Positions 23,466-36,299 of a stretch of 64,000 bases of DNA are shown in pieces. A model generated the notes under the pieces. That model saw only the letters and a program-made list of their open reading frames with translations, searched no databases and was not told the DNA's origin. The stretch spans positions 124,501 to 188,500 of the forward strand of contig JACCIC010000014.1 in the NCBI GenBank assembly GCA_018907035.1, given 5' to 3'. Origin of the DNA: Sycobia sp. Sy_11. Lineage: Eukaryota; Arthropoda; Insecta; Hymenoptera; Epichrysomallidae. The position numbers were made by a program, and so were the translations under genes. The number at the start of each line of letters is the position of its first letter. Position 1 is the first letter of the stretch.

Positions 23466-23830
23466 TATCTTACAATAGCCCACAGAAGTACAATTTTAAT
23501 TCTTAAAATAATATACTACGGTACTTGATTTACAATTATTTTAAAGGTATACTTCAATTAATCAATATAATTAAATAATATAATTAAACAATACAATTAA
23601 TTTGAAGGTACACTTCTTCAGAAAGTGAATTTCTTATTTATTTATCTTCAGACTTTGAACATTGTTATCAAACTTATTTCAATTAATTCTGATGTACCAT
23701 AAAGTCTTATAATACCGATTACGCTTACGTTTTTTACCGAATCATCAATGTATTTTTCATTACAACAGAAAAAAGTCCACATTTCTTTCCACTCCACCAC
23801 TTCGATCCCGTTATAACTCACCGCGCGAAT
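23466..23830. other. AT-rich stretch; nothing recognised
   Basis: AT-rich with short degenerate repeats of AATATAATTAAA near 23560-23600, and possibly the tail of repeat copy B. No coding signal. Confidence 0.4.
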
Positions 23831-24154
23831 TTCATCGCATTTCCCGACGTCTAATCGCCGCGCTCGCCCTCCCGCCCCCCAACTCGCCCGCCTCGCAGAG
23901 ACGGCAAGCGCACGCTCGATTTCCCTTCGTTGAATTTTTCAGGGCGAACCCGCATGCAGCAGTAAGTAGCCCTCAACCACCACCTGCGTCGCGCCGCTCT
24001 GCAGTTTTTCCTTTGTATGCGTGTGTAGGCACGCGTGTAAATGCATACGTACATTTTCGTTGCAAACGCGCGGTCCTCCAGGGCGGTGCTCAAAATATAC
24101 ATGCACTCGTACAACATACATACATAAATACAGAGATATATACGTACATACATG

Positions 24155-24159
<5 letters not shown>

Positions 24160-24204
<45 letters not shown>
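24160..24204 (+). repeat. (TA)n microsatellite
   Basis: A pure TA run preceded by degenerate CATA repeats. Confidence 0.95.
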
Positions 24205-24205
<1 letters not shown>

Positions 24206-24424
24206 TCCAGTGCGATTCTGCGGCTCGACCAGAGTATTCCGTCGTCAGCGGCCGGTGGTGCGAAGAAGGAGGGGTGGTGGGGGGGGGGGGGATTGAAGAG
24301 GTCCGCGGCGCGGCGCACGGGAATGCATCGCAAATTGCGCCGAGAGATAGTCGAGTGCTCCTCTCGGGGTAATTGGATTTTCCGAATGCTCGGGGATACG
24401 GCCATTCGCCGCTCCTTTCCTTTT

Positions 24425-24439
24425 ATACATACATACATA

Positions 24440-24495
<56 letters not shown>
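24425..24495 (+). repeat. (ATAC)n-(AT)n compound microsatellite
   Basis: Four ATAC units followed by an AT run from 24443. Confidence 0.95.
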
Positions 24496-24497
<2 letters not shown>

Positions 24498-24891
24498 CAC
24501 TTTCAGGCCACTCGCTTCGACTTTTCACGTGGTGCACACCATAGAGAATAGGGGGGGGGGGATGGTAGTTCAAGGAGTGAGGGAAAAAAGCCCCGATTAT
24601 CCGAGACTAGGCCAGTGTCTATTTCGCACGGCGGCGCGTCGTCGCGCATTTTTTTCTGTCTCTTTCTGTCTTTTTGTTATTTCATTTTGGCCTTCACGTC
24701 GTCGATACGTGCATACGAATGAGTAGCGTCAGGTCGCTCGGCAGGGGGAGGACGGGGGGCGGCGAACGACATTTTCAAATCGGCCGCGACACCGATCGAT
24801 ATAAGGTGCGCGCGGGTAGAGAGCGGCTCGGGAGAGTAGGCAAATCCGCGCGCTCGTTACTTTTGTTTTCCGATCGCTCTACTATATGTGT

Positions 24892-24892
24892 A

Positions 24893-24942
<50 letters not shown>
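24892..24942 (+). repeat. (GT)n-(TA)n compound microsatellite
   Basis: A short GT run leads into about 42 bp of TA. Confidence 0.95.
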
Positions 24943-24944
<2 letters not shown>

Positions 24945-26056
24945 AAAGTCGAGCGTTCGCGTCGCGCGTTGACGCTGCGTCGGAGGATTTCGAATTGGTT
25001 AGTAAGGGGGGGGGGGGCTGCACGCGCTTGAGTCGGATTTTCCGGATCGGTCCCTCGAGCGCAGGAGGAGACAGACTGCGCACATATAGGATTTTCGCAT
25101 GCCTCGCAAGGGAATGCGATTTTTGCTCGATGTATGCAATTTTTTTTTCGTTTTTTTTTTTTTTTTTGTTGATTTGTTGCACGCTGCGTTGTTTCGAATC
25201 CGAAAATTTCGAAATATCGATCTAATAAAATTTTCTACTTTCCGCCTGCTGCGAATAAATATTTGTTTATATGTGAGTTTTATTTTAAGGATACGTTCCA
25301 TTTATATATCAAATGAAAATCTCATCGCTCAAATATATAGGCCAATATACAGATCAAAAGAAATCAATTAATTTCCTATTATGTCACCGGTGCCGAAAAA
25401 TAATATTTCTTTTCGTCATCAGACGAGTTAAGAAGAATTTACTTCCGTGCGAAAGCCAAAAAAAAAATGGTAATTAACGATACGTTAAATGTAAGATTGT
25501 TCCTTATTTAAAAAATTGGAGCTACTTAAAAGATAAGGATAAGTCGCGATAGTATGAGTTATTCTATTGATCTATATTGGTTATTCGCATGCATTAACAG
25601 TGTATTTTTTTTTTTTTTTATAAAAAAAGCATTGCCTATATATGCTTCACCTGAAAATAAACTAATCTTTTCTATATCTGTCTCCTCTCCCCACACACAC
25701 GCGCGCGCGTGCCTCGACATAGTCTTGAACATTGTTTGGAAATAATTAGAACAGGTATGCGCATACGTATATGACGCATGCGATTTCCGCCAGGTTGGAC
25801 TCAAGAGGTAATATTGCGAATGAATGAACAGCCAATAATGCATTATCGTTAACCGTGTCTATAATATATTACTTCACCGCTTCCGATTTCCGATAAACTA
25901 AGAATTCACGTGCAGGCATCTATACCGCATGTCTATGCCACGTGTAATGGCTAATACGGTAATAAAACGTAGCGATAGACAAGTTTCATTTAAGCATAGT
26001 GCGTGTTTAACTCGGTCGGCTGTGGTTGACTCCGATAGCCTCTTAAATCTTTAAAA

Positions 26057-26061
<5 letters not shown>

Positions 26062-26106
<45 letters not shown>

Positions 26107-26115
26107 ATATATATA
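26062..26115 (+). repeat. (AT)n microsatellite
   Basis: An AT run to 26102, then CG and a second short AT run. Confidence 0.95.
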
Positions 26116-26247
26116 CTTGCTATACATATGTAATAATATATACCTTGTATACAGCCGGTAAGTAGTATTTGCGTGTAGGGAACATTACGAATCGTAGCGC
26201 TCAACTATAATACGAGTACTAACCCATGACTTATGAGATTGTATGCT

Positions 26248-26250
<3 letters not shown>

Positions 26251-26300
<50 letters not shown>

Positions 26301-26304
26301 ATAT
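26251..26304 (+). repeat. (TA)n microsatellite
   Basis: Two TA runs joined by a single TT phase shift near 26289. Confidence 0.95.
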
Positions 26305-26590
26305 CTGAGGTAATAGCTCGCTGAAGAGAGAGATATGGTATTCAAACGAGCGGAAGCGCGCACCATAAGCACCGCGGGCGTTCTTTGACATAGCTAGAGC
26401 ATATAGCGTGTATATATATATATATGTATATATATACATATCTGGAGACGAGCACGCGTCTAATTAGTATTATCTTCGGCTGGACCAAAGATTTACATTG
26501 CGCGCGCGTGCACGCGAGACGTCCAATTAGCACAGAGGTAAATTGCAGCGGATGTGGGATGAGCTGAAGAGAGATTTACTTATATATAGA

Positions 26591-26593
<3 letters not shown>

Positions 26594-26638
<45 letters not shown>

Positions 26639-26668
26639 AGTATGTATGTATGTATGTATGTATATATG
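26594..26668 (+). repeat. (TA)n-(TATG)n compound microsatellite
   Basis: A TA run to 26636 followed by about five TATG units and a short TA tail. Confidence 0.95.
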
Positions 26669-29192
26669 GACAATAATTGAGCGAATAGAGAGGGAGGGGG
26701 GGGAGGGCGAAATTTCGCGGGCCAGAGGACGACGTCTTATACGCGCTCCGCGAGCAAACAATCCAGACGCGCTATATATAACGATCCGCCGCCGAGTCTC
26801 ACTCTGGCGCGCGTAAAGTTTTAATTGTCTTAGCATTGATGTAACCGCGCGCTAGCGCTGCGCCGAGGCCACAAAGTCACGAGAACTCCGTGGTAATTCG
26901 CAAATTTTCCTGCATATATATATAGGTAGGTGTACTCATCCTGCGGGTGAGGTTATATATATATATAGCCTTATTATATAGAGGAACGGCTTCGGCTCGT
27001 TTTTGTTCCGGTACAAAAGTGATATCTCTTATACAGATTGAGTAGGGAAATTAACGTCGGAGTTTTTAATGCAATTTACGTGCCGCCTCTCGTCCTCAAT
27101 TAGTCCTCAATTACATTAGGGGCGGGATCCAAGAATTCGGGAGAGTTGACGATAATGCAGTGTCTCTCTCGTGCAGTATTTAGAAGATATATCAATCTAG
27201 GTCATCGTTCGGTTGAGTAACTGCGGTAACACGTGTCTCCAAGTCCTTTTTTGTTTTTCTATACGTAGGCGTGCTAAATGTCTAACTATAATCCCGTTTA
27301 CCGAAAAATCATCAGTTAACGATCGGCCATTGACAATTGTATCATTTATCAACGTTCCAATTGTTTTCCAATTGGTTCTAATTGTCAGTCTGTACGCATT
27401 CGTTATCGTCGCCCTATTACAGTGATCGGAAAACATTATTGTCTATTTGGTCGTACGCCGCGCCGAATGACGATTTTTGACTAACAATGTCGAGGAGGTC
27501 GACGCCAGGTCCACGATAATTCTGTTACTAATTATTACCCTTTCATCGAAATCGTCGAGGAATACAGCGGATCGAGTCACTGAATTCCAATTGGCATCTG
27601 CATTATACGAATTTCGCGCGCGCCCCGGTGCTTTCCGCCCACCTCCGGCAGAAAACGGCGACGCCGTCAATTAGACCCTATTTTCGTCATTTCGACCGAC
27701 TCCAATTGTCTTTAGACGCGCCCTCGCGTTCTGCGCGTATCGCGATCAGCTGCCGTGAAAGCGTTAAAAGAACAGAATAAATTTCTACCTTTCGCATTCA
27801 TCGTTATCGCAACCAATCCTTTACATTCAATGTGATGAGTTTCGCTATTTCTTCCTTGACCAGTATTCTCCTCGAACTCTATCCGACGTGAGTCAGACAT
27901 CGTGTACTGGTGTTTGGTAAAAATTTACGATTCACTTATGCGCAGTGCTCGCGTTTATCAGAAGCTAAGAGGTTATGGGATACCTTAGAGCTAGCTTCAT
28001 TTAGAAATCAAAGGATTCTTATAAGATAAGCTGATTGTAAAATGGTTATTGTGAAAAACTTACTTTTCTTTATAGCCGTCCAAAAAACTTTTTTATTTTT
28101 TACTTAAGATTCTCAATATTCTCATAAATTTTAAGTGAAATTGTTCTATATATAATTCTTTCCTATTTATTATTTTTAACTAATCCGATAACGTCCGTTT
28201 ACGATTTTCTTCTCGTTTCTGCTGCTCATCCATTTCCTGGCCTAAGTATTCAGTTTTCTGTTTAACCAGAATAATAAAGTACAGTCGAAAGTGCGGGATA
28301 TGCTTCCCCCCTCCCTCCTTTGCTTCGCAGATTAACTTTGTTGACAATTTAACGGAACCCCTTGCGCTTCGCCGACATTCCAAGCAATTCTCAACGGCGC
28401 GGCGACGTATTTCGTACTTCTCGCTTTAGACATCCATCGACAATCCATCCGGCAACGAGGTTAATTTAACCATCTCCCTTTCCCGGCTATTGGAACTAAA
28501 CGAAACGATCCGCCACCCCCTCCCCCCGCCCCGCGCGGCCATAGGAACGAGCCAGCGACTCGATTGCCCCCCGCGTTAACGAGGGACGAGTCAGCGCGTG
28601 GCGAAGTCGTTCCGCGCGATAATCGGGGTGCGCGATTGCCGGGTCGCGCCCGCCGCCGATCGGTTCGCGGCCATGCGCGCAGCGAGCGTCGTCGTTGCGG
28701 CCGACGAAACTTTGCACGAACATCCCCCGCCCTCACCCCGTCCGCCGCTCGCGTCTCTCGCGCGAAAAGTCCTCCTCCCCCCACCCCCTTGCCCGCGCAC
28801 GGGTCACGCACGCGGTCGGAACGGCGCTAATCGCCGAGGTAATCGAGCGCCCCCGCGGTATTACCGGTTTTGTGGGTTGGGGGAGGGGGAGGGATACAGG
28901 GGCGTCTTAACCGCGCCTCGTCGACGCGTCGCGCACTCGTCGTCGGGGCTCGTTTTACTCGCCGCGGGGGGAGGGGGGGGAGAGAGAGAGTACGGGGAGT
29001 CGATCTACGTGTGTATAATTACGACGGGAGGAGAGACGGGCAATCAAGAAGCGCTTCCGTTTCTTCTTCTTCTTCTTATTCCTCTGATTCCTCGTCCGCA
29101 TTCTCGTCGTCGTCGCTACGTGCCTTGTAATATATCCCGGTTTCCGAAATTGCCGCGTATTACCCACGCGCCCGCACGCGTATTTCCCGGAC

Positions 29193-29252
29193 TGCTGGAT
29201 AATGCTGGATATCGCTGGATATTCGCGGAAAATGCCGGATATCGCGCTTGTG
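29193..29252 (+). repeat. 10-bp minisatellite (GCTGGATAnn)
   Basis: Units TGCTGGATAA, TGCTGGATAT and CGCTGGATAT follow at 10-bp spacing. A diverged TCGCGGAAAA and TGCCGGATAT keep the same spacing. Confidence 0.75.
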
Positions 29253-29980
29253 CCGCAATGATTTTTTACATAAGGCGACGAACATTGTAATCGTTTTTTT
29301 TTATATACAGGCATATTGTTTTAGAAAGCATGTAAATCATTTTATTTGGCTGTTGTAGGGAAGTCTTGAGAAAGCCACGATCGTGAGATTATCAGCAATT
29401 TCAGTTAATTCGAATCTCACATGTAATCGAAGTTTCTAAAACAAATGGCACAATGTGAACTTGAAAAAGTCGTATAATTTAAATTTACAGTTTTTCACAG
29501 TGAACTTTAGCAGCTTTCGTGTAAGAAATTGTCTTTTTTTGAACGTCGGCAGCGAGGTTGAGTTTGCAAAGCACGCGTTACTATTCCCTGCTATTCGAAA
29601 AAAGTTATTTTTAAAAATTAACTCCTATATATATATATATAGACGATGCCTATGTGCTGTAACATATTTATATATCTATAAAATATGTGCTTCGACCATC
29701 CGGCGCACAGTCGGAAAAATCCGATAACCTCTCGTCCTATACGTGCATCCGTAACGTGAGATTAGCCTGTAAGTGAATAAGTTAACGATAAACCGGAGCA
29801 AGTATCAAGATGTTTCGGCCTTGAAATATATGGTCTGATAAAAATTTCGCGAGGAATTGCAGATACCTTCTCTTCTCCGATGCCGTCTCGCCAATCTGAG
29901 GTCTCTGGCATGCGAACATATATATATATATATATATGCGTGTGTGTGAGTGTATCAACAGGATAGGTTGCACCGTCATA

Positions 29981-29982
<2 letters not shown>

Positions 29983-30032
<50 letters not shown>
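29983..30032 (+). repeat. (AT)n microsatellite
   Basis: A pure AT run of about 50 bp. Confidence 0.95.
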
Positions 30033-30035
<3 letters not shown>

Positions 30036-30455
30036 GGTACGATGGCCAGCAGCAGAGAAGAGTCGTCGGGGCGGGAGTGGCGGAGGAATGGGTTAACTCC
30101 CGCGCAAATATGGCCTTTGGCTCGGCATTTTCCAGTGAGAGAGGCCGATGTGACGGGGAGGGAGCGCGGTTGGCGGCGGGAGAGAGGGGGCGAGTGTGCT
30201 ATAAATATTCGATAACGAGCATTAAAACGCCGTAATGTCTAATGCCGGGGCGAACGGATGGGGCTCTTTCGGGATGGAGGGGGAGGGGTAGGCGGATTTA
30301 TTCCTCCCACCCCTCGTCTTCTCGGTCGGGGCTAAAAGAGGTATAGACGGAGGAGGGCAACGAGCTGCTCCGGCCGGTAAGCGATTTTCGGAGCCTCAAT
30401 TATCGGTTATGGTCCCTACGTGCTCCCTACGTATAAATTCCATTGGCTTGCGAAG

Positions 30456-30459
<4 letters not shown>

Positions 30460-30510
<51 letters not shown>
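30460..30510 (+). repeat. (TA)n microsatellite
   Basis: A pure TA run of about 50 bp. Confidence 0.95.
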
Positions 30511-30515
<5 letters not shown>

Positions 30516-31762
30516 TGGGCGTGAATACACATCATGTGTGTACATATACGTACGAGTTCAGGCTTATAGTAATACTCTTTGAAGCAAACTTTACACAGGT
30601 ATATACGCGATTTCTCTTATGATCGAAAAGCTCATGTGTGTTTGTGTGCGCAGTGCACGATGAATTTTAATAAAGTACTCGTAGGCCTTTTACCGTATTG
30701 CATCGGCGAAAGCTCAAGTCTTAGACGCGAGATACGCTGTTTCGGTCTGTTCTTTTCTGTTTTTTTTTTTCTTCTTTTAATAAAGCCAGCTCGGTGGAAT
30801 GGTAACAAAGGTGGAACGGTCGGAGGACGCGGAACAGCGTCGGGGTCGATGTGGCGGAAGAAAAAACGAAGCAGCAGACGAGGTAGAAGAGGTCGCGGAG
30901 AGACGCGGCGAGAGGGAGAAAAGTCACCGCCAACTTCTCTCTCATCGTAAAGTTAGCCCGGCGGTAATCATAAAGTTGTACGGGGGCCGCGATTGGTACA
31001 GGCCACCTTGTGGACTTGGAAGTGCCGCGCCGCCGACGGCGTTCTTCCTCTCATCCCCCCCCCCACCACCACCACCACGCACCCCGTTCCACGCCACGGT
31101 TATCCGAAGATTTGTTGTTTCGTACTTTTCGCGTCCGCGTCTCCCATCCGCCTCCCCTCCGCCCCGGATGAGTGGCGAGCACGAGCGCGCCCGAGGAGAC
31201 GTTGAGAGGGGGGGTGGTGGGGGAATTATAACTTCGTCCCACTCGTTCCGTCAGCGATTAACAGAAGCAACTCCACCGTAGAGCTTTCCCACCGTTTATC
31301 TATCTGTTACATAGATACGTGCGCGCGCGCGCGCCGAGGATGTAATTGCTATCGGGCGATCCCTCCCCCCCCCGTTCTCCCGCCCAACCCACGGAGATCG
31401 TGAAAAAGGAAGGGCGCGCCGGATGGCATATAGGTCCTTCGACACGGTCTCCCGCGGCACGGTAGGTACGGGCGTGTTTTTTTTTTTCGCCCTCCCTCCC
31501 TCACTGATGGTGTTTCCGTGTCGCGCGCGAGCGGGAGAGGAAGAGAGGGAGGGAGAGAGAGAGAGAGAGAGAGCAAGTATGAGCGAACTAAGGCGAGAGA
31601 AATGGAAGTGCGTTAATATTATATCGATGATGGCGGCGGATGTATATATACACGTACGGAGAGGAATAGAGACACCCCTTCCTCCCTCCGACCCGGACCA
31701 ACGAGATTCCCCATAGAGAATGGCTCTTTTTAAGTGCCTCCGCTCTCGTAAGGCGGCGATAT

Positions 31763-31768
<6 letters not shown>

Positions 31769-31810
<42 letters not shown>
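31769..31810 (+). repeat. (TA)n microsatellite
   Basis: A TA run of about 40 bp. Confidence 0.95.
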
Positions 31811-31813
<3 letters not shown>

Positions 31814-31918
31814 GTATTTTAGAAGTAAAGAACACGTTCCCATCCATTAAGTTTTACGAGGAGCGCGCCTTACTTTACGCTCGAGCCTACGTCGTTCCAT
31901 AGATATATAAACGTGTGT

Positions 31919-31919
<1 letters not shown>

Positions 31920-31957
<38 letters not shown>
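31920..31957 (+). repeat. (AT)n microsatellite
   Basis: An AT run followed by CATATACACGTACGTG, itself an alternating purine-pyrimidine stretch. Confidence 0.95.
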
Positions 31958-31963
<6 letters not shown>

Positions 31964-32084
31964 CACGTACGTGTATCCATAAGCGAGAGCGTATCCACGT
32001 ACGTATATGTATTAGGTATATATATATATACATATATATAGAAAAGAGCCTTCCATTAAAATGCACTCTATAACAGGTAGACTG

Positions 32085-32114
32085 AGAGCGAGAGAGAGAA
32101 GAGAGAGAGAGAGT

Positions 32115-32156
<42 letters not shown>

Positions 32157-32166
32157 AGAGAGGGAG
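32085..32166 (+). repeat. (GA)n microsatellite
   Basis: A GA run of about 80 bp with GAAG, GTGA and GAGG interruptions. Confidence 0.95.
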
Positions 32167-32199
32167 TGAGCAGCAGGACGTAGGGTGATAGGCAGCATT

Positions 32200-33160
32200 A
32201 GAATTAGTTTATTGAGGCTGCGGGGCGAGGTTCAGTAAAGTGAGAACTAACTTAAAGGAATTATTTAAAAAAAAAGAAAAAAAAACACATTATCCACGCT
32301 CTTATGGACATGTACGCGAAAGCTACGTATAACTGTAGATGCTCACATTAATGTAAATGTTATGAGGTTTACTTAAGTATTGAAGGAAGTGCATTAAAAG
32401 TGAAAAAAAAAAAAATAGAAGCAAATGAATGATAAAATAAAGCGTGTATTATTCCATCGTATTATCAATATTAATGGGTTTTCCACAATCTTCTTTCATG
32501 CAGTATTAATTTAATTATTATACAATCAACGGTATGTAATTTTTTTTATGAAGGCTTCCCAATAAATACATGAAAATATATAAAGTACTTAATTATGGTG
32601 TAATAATGACAGGTAACGTATAATTATTGAGGTACACAATCACTTAATAAATTAGAATGCATTTATACATTGTAAAATTAAATACGAAAAAAATACCGTA
32701 ATAGTTAAATATGTTCGTTAAATATCTGTGAAGCAATTTAACGACTTCCTTTAGAACTTTTGAAAATTAATGACAGAATGGAATTTAACAATTATTCAAA
32801 AATTAAGAAGACAAAATGATATCTGAAAATCTTTTCCATTACCCAAAGAGTACGTCAAAAATCTATATCTTCACACCGTGTGTAAATTAATGCTTCCTAA
32901 AACTTCGCTGAAAATTCCTAGATTTATCAAAACGCGTCAAAATTGCGATTGTACAGCCAACCATTAGTCACTGGAATATCGAACAACTTTCGAAACCGCG
33001 TAATTTGTTTTAAAAGCCCCTTCGACTTTTAGCAATACCGGCAAAAATTGACGGATATTGCTAAAAGTGCCTTTATCGAAATGCGTGCGAAATTTTTAAC
33101 TTTGCGAATGTTCCCGAATTCGGGTCGGAATTGTCATGGAAATTTGTCAGAAATTGACGT
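32200..33160. other. AT-rich island; nothing recognised apart from a small hairpin
   Basis: AT-rich, stops in all frames, microsatellite-free. It contains a 13-bp perfect inverted repeat (33025-33037 with 33056-33068). Confidence 0.4.
33025..33068. repeat. Short hairpin, 13-bp perfect stem
   Basis: ACTTTTAGCAATA at 33025-33037 is the reverse complement of TATTGCTAAAAGT at 33056-33068, with an 18-bp loop. Similar AAATTGACG words recur around it. It could be the end of a small mobile element or a chance palindrome. Confidence 0.6.
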
Positions 33161-33680
33161 GATTTAGCCGTGCACGCGTCAATTGACAACCAATCTTTCG
33201 GTTACAAAATTTTCTTTACATTAGATTATTTCATAATTCCGAGATCGAGTCAATGTAATGTCGACGAAAAAAAAAAACAACAATGGAGTAATCCTTACGG
33301 AGATTATTTCGGTATTAAAATGCGTCGGGAAGAAGAAAGGAAATTCAATGTACGACACCAGATACGTATCCCGCTGAAAAATCTTCTCTTTCATTTCTTT
33401 TTTCTCCCCCCCCCCTTCGTCCTTCGCTCGATCTCGCGCGCCCCGGGATTTTTTAATTCCATTCGACCGACCGAGGCGATACATGAAGAATTCAAAAGCC
33501 GGAAAGGGATATACAAACGGCGCGCTCTCGTCATCGCCGCGTAGCGAGTAAAAAAAAAAAAAAAACAAAAAAAAAAGGAAAAGAAAAAAGCCCACGTGCA
33601 AGAGGTTTTTGCAGGGGGGAGGAGGGAGAGCGAAAAAGAAGAAACAGCAGCGGCAGCGATAGTAGCAGTAGCAGCCGAAC

Positions 33681-33683
<3 letters not shown>

Positions 33684-33724
<41 letters not shown>
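33684..33724 (+). repeat. (AT)n microsatellite
   Basis: An AT run followed within 10 bp by a short GA run. Confidence 0.95.
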
Positions 33725-33727
<3 letters not shown>

Positions 33728-33978
33728 GAAGAGAGAGAGAGAGAAAGAGCTGCCAGTTGTTAACCCCCCCCCCCACCCGACCCATCCACCCACTCACCCA
33801 CGACGATCCATTATTCAGGACACATCGCCGGAGCTCGCGCGTGAATACAGACGCGAGCGAGCATAATATAAGCATTCGCGCGTGCGCTCAAGCACGCACA
33901 CAGAGATAGACAGACAGACAAACACACACACACACATACGCATGCACACATAGATCCACATTTTTACCGGAAAATCGT

Positions 33979-33979
<1 letters not shown>

Positions 33980-34068
<89 letters not shown>

Positions 34069-34091
34069 GAGAGAGTGAGAGTAAGAGAGAG
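33980..34091 (+). repeat. (TA)n-(GATA)-(GA)n compound microsatellite
   Basis: TA run 33981-34024, two GATA units, then a GA run with CA and GT interruptions to about 34091. Confidence 0.95.
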
Positions 34092-34262
34092 TGCGTGAAG
34101 TACGGTGGCCCGGCTGTGTCGGCCTTGTTGAAATCTACCCTGGGAGAAATGCTCGTTCGCGCGGATTATAATTCGACGTTTCTGCAGGTCGACCCCTAAG
34201 TGTGAAGGAGGGAAAGGGAGAGAAAGGGGTTTAACTCTATTTCTCTCTCTCTCCCTATCTCT

Positions 34263-34265
<3 letters not shown>

Positions 34266-34342
<77 letters not shown>
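34266..34342 (+). repeat. (AT)n microsatellite, longest in the window
   Basis: About 77 bp of uninterrupted alternating AT, preceded by a CT-rich stretch. Confidence 0.95.
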
Positions 34343-34350
<8 letters not shown>

Positions 34351-34501
34351 CTACATACTTGTATATAGAGTTCGCGCTTAACGAACTGGCAGTGTCGAGT
34401 AATATTCTTCTCCAGAGCGAGCGGTTTCGCGCCGCATACTGCGCAGATCCTCCGAGCCGGAAAAAGACGAGGTTTTTCCTACATGTTCGAACATACACAT
34501 A

Positions 34502-34503
<2 letters not shown>

Positions 34504-34548
<45 letters not shown>
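34504..34548 (+). repeat. (AT)n microsatellite
   Basis: A pure AT run of about 45 bp, only 160 bp from the previous tract. Confidence 0.95.
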
Positions 34549-34550
<2 letters not shown>

Positions 34551-35653
34551 CTATGTGCATGTATCAAATTGAAACTACTATCTTTCGGTAAAAATGGCCC
34601 CGAAGCGTTTCTTTACATCCTGCGCAGCGGCAGTGATCCGCGTAAGCTATTTTATGGAACAAATGAAGCAAGAGAAAAGGACTGAATTAGAGCTGCGAAC
34701 GATATTGAATACGGACTCTGCTGATTAAAGGTTTATTAACTATTAGTAATTTATTAGTACTTAGTAATTTATTAACTGTGCCACTTGTGTCCGAGTAACC
34801 TTTTAACCCCTCTTCACCTCCACCGTTTTTTTCAAGCTTCGGACGCATTCGCCTTTATAGGTGGACGCCATTAGGTCCGCTCTTAAAATTCAAGCTTCAA
34901 GGGTATTGATTTCTCGACGAATGAGGCGGCGAGTTGAAAAGTCGTTTCAATCGTCGGTTTCAAACGAGGGACAAACGCATCGTGCGAATTCGAGGGCACC
35001 GTTGGGAAGAGATTGATGAAGGTTCGAAAATTAAAATGTCATATACATATCATACACGAGTCCACAGGCATTCTCTGATTCCGCAATCATTTTGAAAATA
35101 CGCACGTAATTTTACAATGCAGTTGGGTTCCGGAAAAAATATTGCGCCGAGCAGGCGTTTTCAAGTACGTATCGTAATAATTGCAGCAATTTGGTTCGAT
35201 CAACTGAGCTCTCACCGAGCCGTCTCTAAGAGGAAAGCGAGAAAGGGAAGAATACTTGTCGATCATCCTAAATAAAAGTCGAGCGTTCATAAAAAGAGAG
35301 AAAATCATAACGAGGGTAACGAGATAAAAGCCATAATAGTGGAATTACGAATTAAATAAAAATGTACAAGAAAAAGGTGTTGTCGAGTGAATTTGATTCC
35401 TGCGCAATCACAACCTACCACGATTTTTACAAGTGCATCCTACGAATTCGGCTGAATTTTTCTTCTGTATTTTTGTCTTGTTTACAACCAATTCTGGAAA
35501 AAAGACTCAGCTGCGCATAATCGGCAAAAGGAAATGGAGGAAAGTAAGAAGAAGCGCAGATAATATGTTTCATTAAACCAGCACTGGAGTATATTTCCAA
35601 GTCAAAGATATCTTATTGTTAGATTTACGATTGAATAAGTAATGATCATACCC

Positions 35654-35656
<3 letters not shown>

Positions 35657-35699
<43 letters not shown>
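35657..35699 (+). repeat. (TA)n microsatellite
   Basis: A pure TA run of about 43 bp. Confidence 0.95.
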
Positions 35700-35704
<5 letters not shown>

Positions 35705-35892
35705 GACGGAATTCCAATAATACTGCCACCATTTGTCTTTATAAAGTAACAATCTGACTTTCCACTTTCGCTGCGTTCGTCGCCCTCCAACGAGAGGGCT
35801 CAATAGCATAGATCTCTATGTATATACGTACGTACGTACATAGATACATACATATATAGGAAAAGAAGGATTTGTCTGGCACTCGAACCTAG

Positions 35893-35897
<5 letters not shown>

Positions 35898-35946
<49 letters not shown>
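35898..35946 (+). repeat. (AT)n microsatellite
   Basis: A pure AT run of about 49 bp. Confidence 0.95.
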
Positions 35947-35950
<4 letters not shown>

Positions 35951-36174
35951 ACGGGTATAAAGTACGCGATTGCGCGCGGAGTAAGGGCCGGGCAGGGGGG
36001 GGGGGATCATCGACGCCGAGAGGCATCGGGAACGGGCGCCGTTTAATTATGTATACAGGTGCGGGGCCGCTCGCGATCAGCGGCGGGATTCTCCAAAGGG
36101 GTGCTGCTTACTTGACTGGGCTGGGCGGCTCGTCGACCGTGAGCACAAAGAAAGGGGGCGGCGTAAGGCAAGGA

Positions 36175-36177
<3 letters not shown>

Positions 36178-36211
<34 letters not shown>

Positions 36212-36250
36212 TATATAGGTAGGAGAGACTCGGCGGCTGCTGTATATAGC

Positions 36251-36297
<47 letters not shown>
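36178..36297 (+). repeat. (GATA)-(GA)n and (TA)n cluster
   Basis: GATA units and a GA run (36178-36212), then a pure TA run from about 36253 to 36297. Confidence 0.95.

Positions 36298-36299
<2 letters not shown>

Larger units (their letters stand above)
23831..32200. other. No gene seen; densest microsatellite and CpG-rich domain
   Basis: Contains at least eleven long AT tracts plus poly-G runs of 9-12 bp (24281-24291, 24550-24560, 25008-25017). CpG-rich blocks lie at 23850-24010, 28550-28990 and 31020-31240. Long open frames at 28598-29290 and 30799-31281 are Arg/Pro/Ser-rich, overlap frames on the other strand and show no family resemblance. Confidence 0.45.

Noticed and set aside
29193..29252. 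CRISPR-like array of short repeats
   Set aside because: The units are contiguous 10-mers without spacers and the genome is eukaryotic. No array of direct repeats with unique spacers exists in the window.
28598..29290. 230-codon plus-strand frame in a CpG-rich block
   Set aside because: Arg/Pro/Ser low complexity, with simultaneous open frames on both strands, as expected from GC-rich DNA lacking AT-rich stops.
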